NCBI GenBank assembly: GCA_021307315.1
Contig: JAJSPD010000042.1
Span: 310,001-374,000, forward strand
Origin: Bisporella sp. PMI_857
Lineage: Eukaryota; Ascomycota; Leotiomycetes; Helotiales; Helotiaceae
Direction: 5' to 3'
DNA: 64,000 bases
Every line of letters begins with the position of its first letter. The stretch's first letter is position 1. The notes beneath the pieces are model-generated. The model searched no databases and was not told the origin of the DNA. It saw nothing but the letters and a program-made list of their open reading frames with translations. The translations under genes were made by a program, and so were the position numbers. Positions 56,750 through 64,000 of the stretch are shown here, piece by piece.

Positions 56750-59700
56750 ATGGGGCCGAAGTGGAAGAAGGATAGTCGTGGATCGTACTTTTATCATGAT
56801 AAATGTGAATACTCTTTGCTTCCCTAGATTGTATTTTACTAACCTGTTCATTATATCAGCTGGGAAGAGAGTATATGACCAGTAAGTCAATCAATATCTG
56901 CCTCTACCGCCAACTCATATCGGCAGTCAAAAAACTTCCAAAACGCCACAATACATAGATGCAGAGGGCACGCCACGATCCCAAAATTACTATGAAGCCG
57001 GAGACGAATCTAACGCCGACCCATCTGCACGGGATCTCAGCAGTCAATTTGGCCATTTGACTGTTGGTGATTCCACTGACGACGAATCCGATGACGCTCC
57101 GACAATGGTTCGAGGCACTTCCCATGGCCGAGAGTACGATAACATTGACAAGAGGCATCTAGAAACAGAAGCAATTGGACCCCATGTGTTGAATACTATA
57201 TATACAGGCACAGAAGACAGTTACGCCTACACGATTGCAGAGAATTACGGTCCTCCAACTTTTGCTCCGGAAGAAGAAAACCCAGTGCAACCTACCATTA
57301 GCCCTCTCACCACTGATCCATGGGATTCTACAATTGGCGGAGGTCTACATGGTCCGGAGGTAGACAGCACTAATACGGCTCATACACCTACAAAGCTCCG
57401 GCATATTAGTGGAACGAGGGGGGATTCTGAAAAACTCGACCAATCTTACCAAAAGCGCAAGAAGGATTATAAAACGTTCTTTAGAGTTGGCAAAGTGTTT
57501 AGCACACTTTGGACAGAGCCATATGATGATCCACTCAGCGGTCAAGCGCAGACATTTCTGAGTGAAATTCGCTACGGCGAAAAGGTTTATTCGAAGATAC
57601 GACGCTTCGTTGTAGTCAAAGAGGTCAATAACAGCAAATGCTGTACTTGCCTTCCAGTGACATCCTATCAAGGCAAAGGACCGTTCAAGGAACAAATAAA
57701 TGTTAACGAGCATGGCTACATCTATAGTCACCAAAAGCCTAAACCGGTTGATGGTATCACAAAGCGCCCCCTAAAAGTCAAACTCGTTAACTCCTCTGCG
57801 CCGCTCCCCGATCAATCTTTGGTCAATTATGCACGAGTTTATACTGTAGAGGCAAATGTCAAAGTCAAAGAGGTTGGGGACCTAGACCCAAGCTCTAGAA
57901 AAGCTCTTTTGGCCTATTTTAGAGACTCCCTCCTCGACTACGGGGAGGCACTAGGGGAGCTCCCTTCTAAAAATTTGCAGATGAGGAACGAGGAGCTTAG
58001 TGGCATTGGTTCAGGAATCGTACCAAGCTATTCTGAAGGAGCCAGATACTATCCCATGGCAAGTCGTTACGGGGGAAATGTTGCTCCCAGCAATAATGCT
58101 AGCAATACCGCTCATTCCTACCTTCCAGCGGTAGCTACTAATAATGGCCATGGCTATGCACAAAACCCTGCACCTCTTAACAACATGAATCAGAATTTTA
58201 ACATGCAAGTCTCAGATCAGCATCAGCAAATTGACGTGTCTTATAGAGAGACTGCCTTTGCTATTGATCCGAGCCTGAACTATGATGTAGACTATGGATA
58301 TCAGGCTCCTTCATTGGCTAACAGTTACTACCCCACGGCACAAAACCGAGAAGATATAGATTATCATCAAGCGAACACCAACTATGCATCATCCACAATA
58401 CCTGAAGCAGAAGGGGATTTTGGTCTTGAACCTTCTCCAGGTCCTACACCGATTACTAGGCAAAGAGGGAGGCGAGAAAGACGGGGATCTCACACACTCA
58501 CGCAGATTGAGGCCCATGATATAGGTGAAACAAAGTCCGGTATAATAGCAGAGACTCAACGAGTGCCATCTCTTACTCGTAAGACGAAGAGCGAGGTCGG
58601 TGTTGACTCTTGGCTGAGCGCCTTGTCGATTGACAACACAGTCGAGGGCTTTGCCAACAAGCTCGAACAGCAGCAGTCAGATGCAGATCGCATAATGCCT
58701 CATGCTGTACCAACGAAATATAGAGATACTGCTGAGCCGAATAATAAGCATACCTTATATGCCTTGGCAAAATCTATCCATTCGAGATCGTCGATCGATT
58801 CTGTAGAAAGTGTAGGGTCCAGCAAGACATCGATATCGTCGATTTCAGCTTTTGGTAGTGAGACAAAGAACGATGAAAGATATGCACAGGTCCTGCTGTG
58901 TGATGAGGAGCTGCAGGCACTCTTTGAAGTAGCTGCTGAAGAGGTTACAATAGAAAGATTTAGAAAGAATTTTCGGAAATGCCTACTACAATTCGCGGTC
59001 CATTTGAAGGCGGAGGCCGCAGCCCCGGAGGCTAGGGCAATAGCGAGCAACGTCAAAAAATTGTCCACAAGCATTACTAATTTGGTATTGCACAATTTGG
59101 AGAGCAAAGTAGCGAAGCATGTGCCGGGTTCGAAACCAAAAATCCGGAGACTTGACAACAATTCTGAGTCAGATTCCGATGAAAGCGAACTGGAAGTATT
59201 AGATGAGGAACGCGCGCCAAATATTTCTGGTTTAGAAAGCATCATATTAACTTCAAGGTCTTTTCGAATGCTTCGAGAGAATCTGAGACTATTCCTTTGC
59301 CCGGATCCGGTACTGAAGGCACTATTCCGGGTCTGGCCTGTCACTTGCTCCAGAAAAGACCAACTAAGGATAATTTATAATGTTGAGTCAGAAATTTCAA
59401 CCTTTATGACTAACGGCTTTGCTCCTAATCAGAACCTCGGTGATGTTATGACTCTAACAGGTGGACCAATCAAGGCGCAAGCTACCAGTTGCCGTGATTA
59501 CCTGGTCACCACCTGGCCGAGGACCGGAGTGCTACTTCTTGAAGGAATGGAGAAAATGTTATCTTCTGGGCGTGCAGGTATACATCCTTGTCCATATATT
59601 CAGCAAAATTTGTTACTGACTTCCAAATAGTCATGAGAGACGAAAATGCTACTATCGAACTTAATACTAATGAAAGAGGATCTTCCTCATCGTCTTTCAG

Positions 59701-61870
59701 AATTGTTGTGATAGCCAATCATGAGATTCAGCGTGAAATTATAATTGCAACCTGCTGGTTATCTGCATGCTTACGCACTTCTCACAAGCGGGGGCTTTCT
59801 CTCTCCTCCACCTTAGTTAAATGCCCACTTTCTTCCAATGCAGAGCCACAAATCAATTTTAGGCTCGGCGTCCTCCAGGAGGTAAACCCATCGAGGGAAG
59901 GAGATGGTTGTTGGCATCGGTTATTCCCATATACTGTGATAGCGAATGGATTTCCGATAGCTCCAAGAAAAGGCGGCAAAGGGCTTGAGATTTCCTTTGC
60001 AGACATGGCACTCATGAGCAAGAGCACCGACTATACTGAGTACGATGGAGGAATCGTCGTTGAGGGTCTAAGGACTCTTTTAGTACCTGTGTCTGAGCTT
60101 CCTGAGGATGACGCTATCCAGTGGCATCTCGAGGACAAACTTTTACTGAACGGAAAGAGGACCGCACGAATATCGAACATATTGAGTGCGAATAAGTTCA
60201 TCAATCGGCACAAACAGCTTAACCCAGAACTCCTTTTCCGACGGCGGGCTTTTCTTGGCTGGGTCGAGGAAGCTCATATTATGATTGGAACTAAGCGATT
60301 CTCAAATGTCATGCCTAAATGGTCAGGGACGCCGATTGTTTCTCCAGTAAGACAAATCAGGTCACATAATATCACTATTGGAACGGGTGGACTTGGTTTT
60401 GTAACAGCTACAGGTTCTCGTATATGGATTCCTACAGCAGTACCAGCTTCAGCTTTGCTCGAGGATGATAAGGATATGCACGAATTGTTGGTAGAAAATG
60501 ACGAGCATATCACTATATATGACTCTTCTGCCATGATAGGATGGGACCTACCTCAAGTGAGCGTGGTGCTCTATCTCGTTAACGCCTTTATTACCCGTTA
60601 CCAATTACAATTGTTTGACGGTGATAAACCTATAGATATGCCACATGCTCCTATCAGCTCTCATGGGAATAGTGAGAGTGCTCGAATACTCAAAGACAGT
60701 CTTGGTTTCCTGGTTTTGAAGGGCCACAAACCACCTCTAGGGAAGTCATGGAAGGAAGAGAAGCTCTTAAAAATAATAGAAAGAACCTGGCGCTTTTTGG
60801 ACAAAGTTGGGACCACACTGGAGAAAGCAATGGAAGAGTATCTGATGATTCCAGAAGGTGCCCCCAGATATCTCTATGGCATTGAATTGCTGGACGTGAT
60901 GAAGAGAAAAGCCCATGCTAAAATACATAGGAAAGAGATTGAGCAACCATGGGTCCACTTTACGAATTACCAACCTACGGTTCTTTTTTGTAGAGAATGT
61001 TTACAGCCAATTGCGCCTGTCTTGACACAAAAGCTTTGTAAATTATGGAAATCAGTACCCACTGGGAATAATTACTTTGTTGCTATGGTCTCACATATAC
61101 AGCAACTCCTTGAACGCAATAACACGAACGAAGAAGGGACTCTCCTGGACGAAAGGGTGGAGTGGGTAGTGGAGAATATGATAATCCAATCTCACACCTA
61201 TGAAAAAGATCTGGTAGTTCAACATGTACAAAAATTACGATCGATTGATTCCAGAGCTGGTACAAACGGGCTATGCAGGGCTATCTCTCAAATTCGAAGT
61301 TTCTCCGCAGGCTGTCTTGTGTTCACGGATACCAAGGTCAAACACAATTGCAGTCAGGGGCTAGATCGATCCTTGCGGGAAGACCCTCAGCTCACAACCC
61401 ACATTATCATCAACAAGCCTCTCCCTGATCTGCCAGAGCTCTCCAGTGATACATCCATCGATGACGATATCCCTATTGCCGCAACTCTATCAAATATTAA
61501 TACCGTGTCCAGCATGAAATCACCACACTACAGTTTCAGCTCTCCATTCCCTGCGCCTAAGCACAATCAGAAGGCATTCCTAGTTGAGGAAGCTGAAGGT
61601 CTTCTCTCGATTAAGATATCATCTCAAGTACCTCACAGAGCTAAAATGGGTAGTAACTGCAGCGAGTCGATACACCCGTATAAGGTTGATAATGTCTTAT
61701 CATATCCTAGAAATTTCTCGAAAGAGGAATACTTGAATACTCCGAGATCGGTCAGGAAACAGCAGAAAGAGAATAATTTGTACTTGGTGAATCTAACGGA
61801 TGGAAGAAGGGTAGACTCGAGCACGACTACCGTAGTCCAAACCCACCATGAAAGTCAGGAGGAGATCTAG
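56750..61870 (+). CDS. WW-like/DUF6590 protein (copy 6) fused to a large fungal C-terminal module
   Basis: Four exons: 56750..56804, the 22-nt microexon 56860..56881, 56927..59577 and 59631..61870, together 4,968 nt or 1,655 residues. The last intron (53 nt, CTGAC branch, AAATAG acceptor) joins SSGRA to MRDENATIEL in frame. Without it the gene looks like two. Residues 1-30 (GPKWKKDSRGSYFYHDK / GKRVYD) and DUF6590 (about 205-365, KTFFRVGKVFSTLWTEP) are nearly identical to copy 3, and the similarity continues to copy 3's stop near residue 547. Beyond it lies a separate module: a Ser-rich bridge, LLCDEELQALFEVAAEE, YLVTTWPRTGVLLLEGMEK, and GCWHRLFPYTVIANGFPI with GLEISFADMALM. I recall this arrangement from other large fungal proteins of unknown function. 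It has no CC partner. Confidence 0.88.
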
Positions 61871-62799
61871 AAACAAAGGCTAAATTCTTCGTCTAGATGC
61901 CGAACAGGCCATCAAATCGCGTGTTTCTTCAAGTAAAAATTTTTCCTCGCCAGTTGTCAGACTATGCTTAGGCAGGAACTCTTAGTCATACGAGAGGTGC
62001 CACTTAGATATAGCAGTTAGTTAGAGCGTTGACTCCACTATTATGACATGTATTTACGTGACACCTGTCCATGTGTTGGGGGATTCAAGTGCTCGAATAT
62101 GTTCCTGGGAGGTCTCTCCCCCGGGCCATCGTATCTCCTCCCTAAAGAATCTCTAGTGAGTTTCCCAACAATCCTGCACATTTATTCTGCCACGAGAGGT
62201 TTATATAGTAGGTCTTGTGACCGCTTTTTGCACTCTAGCACTTGCTTACTTGCAAATCAAACAGTATCCGCTCAAGTATGTCTTTAATATGGTACTCAGT
62301 CGGTGCAGAAATTGGCTCAAATTATATCATGCATGTTGAAGTACAGCATATTTGTAAAGATTGACTTATTCAGCTCGCTCTCTACGTTAAATATTGTTAC
62401 ATTACCAAGATAGATGAATGAAGGGCATGAAAACTTAATCTTTTGTACAAAGGTGCTCATTTACAATAGCTTTATCGTAAGGGATATATTAGTGCGCTGC
62501 ATATTTTAGCAACAATTTCATGTATTGCGGCGGTGGCTTATACTCCAAAATTTACGCCTATCTCACTTCTGTGCCTGGTATCCTTAGTACATCATACGAT
62601 GTAGGCGTTAATGTCATTCTTTGATTTGCCTGCCAAGCCCACCAAGACGTTAGATCTCCGACGAGTTCCTGCTCGCTTAAACGTTTTGGCTCCCCTCATA
62701 GCGCCACTCTTTGGGCTGAGCAGCATCACCTGCAACCGTGGACTGGCTATCCACGGCAACACATTGCAGCAATGCTCCATCCCTCACCTCAATACTTCC
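61871..62799. other. Intergenic stretch at the right border of the duplicated locus
   Basis: About 0.9 kb. A plus-strand frame starting at 62611 overlaps the promoter and leader of the next small gene and is probably spurious. Confidence 0.4.
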
Positions 62800-62806
62800 T
62801 ATATAG
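62800..62806 (+). promoter_or_regulatory. TATA box of the small MCFGSK gene
   Basis: TATATAG lies 62 nt before the start codon, followed by a C/A-rich leader (CCACATTCC...CACATCAAAATG). The spacing suits a fungal core promoter. Confidence 0.5.
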
Positions 62807-62867
62807 ATTCCCTCCCGAATGCCTCTCCTCCCCACTCCACATTCCAAAAAGCCACAAACACATCAAA

Positions 62868-63152
62868 ATGTGTTTCGGCTCCAAAAAGAAATACCAACAG
62901 AACGTTTCAGCTCCTAGACCTGCTGCTCGAGCAGGTTTGAACAGATGGACGGCCCAAAACCCATATCGGGGTCATGCAGCTTCTCGGTAATTTCTTCATC
63001 TCTCTTCTTTGGTGTTTGAAAAAAATGCTGATCCGAGAAGGTCAACTTATCGGAAGACGCCTAAGGCAAAGTCACACAGAGACAAAGGGTCAGACTGGAA
63101 CTGCTTCGGTGATTGTGGAGCAGGCGATGGAGGAGGGGGAGGTGGGTGTTGA
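62868..63152 (+). CDS. Small conserved MCFGSK-type protein, 77 aa
   Basis: Two exons, 62868..62986 and 63038..63152. The 51-nt intron (GTAATT ... CCGAG) splits an Arg codon. The product begins MCFGSKKKYQQNVSAPRPAA, is basic throughout, and ends with a glycine run closed by cysteine (CGAGDGGGGGGC). The start and general layout match a family of tiny fungal proteins that I recall only as conserved and uncharacterised. An N-terminal Met-Cys-Phe-Gly could be a lipidation site, but that is speculation. Neither exon alone would pass a length filter. Confidence 0.75.
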
Positions 63153-63739
63153 GGGCTCTATATGATGATATATATGTATGACTTTTATGACAACTGCTGC
63201 GGACAAGAATATGATTTATGATACCCATATTTTGAACAGCTTTCGAGTGGTGTGCATTGCCTATCTTGGGGATAGAGTGACGACCGTAAAGTTATCTCTA
63301 TGAATCAATTGCGATGATACAAGGCTTTTAGTATTAACTCGGCGCTCTGGGTAGCAATTATAGCAGCTTGGAATGTCGAAACAGCTTGTCAATGGTTTGG
63401 CCTGGCTAGCAGGCGTCGATCCGATTCTAGCATTCAATCCAATACGTCAGTTTGAGCACGGTCCTGCTGTTATGATGTGCGGATAAACCTGCTCATCTCC
63501 GCTAAGGCGGTTGCTTACTAGCCGAGGATCCTCCCCAAAACTTATTATTTTGATCAAACAAACAAGTCCATACAATACGCTATACATGCAAAGATCGTTA
63601 TTCTTTGCGTTATATGTGCAACTCCTCAAACATACACACCAATCCCAGCTATCATTTGGCCCAATCCATCGAGAAACTCCTGAACTCCGTGCCATAATAA
63701 CCCCCTGTTATTCTCACCAGATCCTGCCGTTCATGGTCA
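63153..63739. other. Short intergenic stretch between convergent genes
   Basis: About 590 bp between the MCFGSK gene and the SMC3 3' end. Nothing further is seen. Confidence 0.45.
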
Positions 63740-64000
63740 TTATTTAGGCGCTTCACCATCAACAAACTCTAACGCATCCTCACGAGAGACTGTATCGATT
63801 TTGCTTGTCTTGTTACGGAATGTGACACCATAACATTTGTCCGCAACCAGCAACATCTCCGGTCTGAACGTGGTGCAAATGAACTGGCCACTCATACCAC
63901 TTCCTTCACCATCCTCGCCATCATTCTGTTGCGCCGAAATTTCTTGCAACATTTGTGCCACGGCAGTACGGTATTGTGCATCCAAGTTTGCATCGATTTC
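63740..64000 (-). CDS. SMC3: Cohesin subunit SMC3, C-terminal end (partial)
   Basis: Only the last 86 codons are inside the window. EIDANLDAQYRTAVAQML is the Walker B region of the SMC3 ATPase head (catalytic Glu and Asp at its start), and GQFICTTFRPEMLLVADKCYG follows, as in all SMC3 proteins. A short insert (QNDGEDGEGSGM) lies in the loop between helix and strand, longer than in yeast. SMC3 forms the cohesin ring with SMC1 and the kleisin, in the nucleus. The gene continues beyond the right edge. Confidence 0.95.
   Translation of the reverse strand, partial: EIDANLDAQYRTAVAQMLQEISAQQNDGEDGEGSGMSGQFICTTFRPEMLLVADKCYGVTFRNKTSKIDTVSREDALEFVDGEAPK

Noticed and set aside
59588..59630. Separate start codon for the last 745 residues of the fusion gene
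   Set aside because: Those codons lie inside a 53-nt intron with good donor, branch and acceptor. The spliced frame is continuous with the upstream part.
1..64000. CRISPR arrays, operons, biosynthetic gene cluster
   Set aside because: The sequence is eukaryotic with spliced genes. No repeats of CRISPR form, and no PKS, NRPS, terpene or P450 genes were seen.

Overview
The window comes from the nuclear genome of a filamentous ascomycete. The genes have short GT..AG introns of about 50-60 nt with CTAAC/CTGAC-like branch sites, intergenic regions are AT-leaning, and both halves carry Pezizomycotina-type genes such as MDM34, YAF9, IPK1, SYF2 and SMC3. The MDM34 sequence and the expansion of DUF6590 genes suggest Leotiomycetes/Helotiales, but that placement is inference from memory.

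Left part (1-25 kb) is ordinary housekeeping territory: a partial unknown gene, an equilibrative nucleoside transporter, a secreted GH16 glucanase-like enzyme, an uncharacterised 575-aa protein divergent from splicing factor SYF2, a COQ11-like NAD(P)-binding protein, YAF9 overlapped by an upstream ORF, inositol-pentakisphosphate 2-kinase, MDM34 of the ERMES complex, and a large DUF6536-type membrane protein. A gene-poor stretch lies at 4.2-7.8 kb.

Middle and right part (26.8-61.9 kb) is one locus of two interleaved, repeatedly duplicated gene families. Plus-strand genes encode proteins with a tryptophan-rich, WW-like N-terminus, a Tyr/Gln/Ser-rich low-complexity linker and a DUF6590 domain (five intact, one wrecked). 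Minus-strand genes encode coiled-coil proteins with a shared Trp-rich C-terminal module (four intact, one wrecked). Four of each form head-to-head pairs separated by about 0.6-1.2 kb (28.0/28.9, 37.0/37.6, 42.6/43.7 and 51.9/53.2 kb). One DUF6590 gene is disrupted by two transposon insertions with clean target-site duplications: a 183-bp LTR-like element and a 154-bp MITE with perfect 32-bp inverted repeats. The last DUF6590 gene is a recent copy of the third that has run on into a module of about 1,100 residues, making a protein of about 1,655 residues after one 53-nt intron is removed.

The right end (62-64 kb) returns to housekeeping: a tiny two-exon gene for a 77-aa MCFGSK-type peptide and the 3' end of the cohesin gene SMC3. 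I could not run any search. Exon models are read by eye from splice signals, frame and comparison between copies inside the window.
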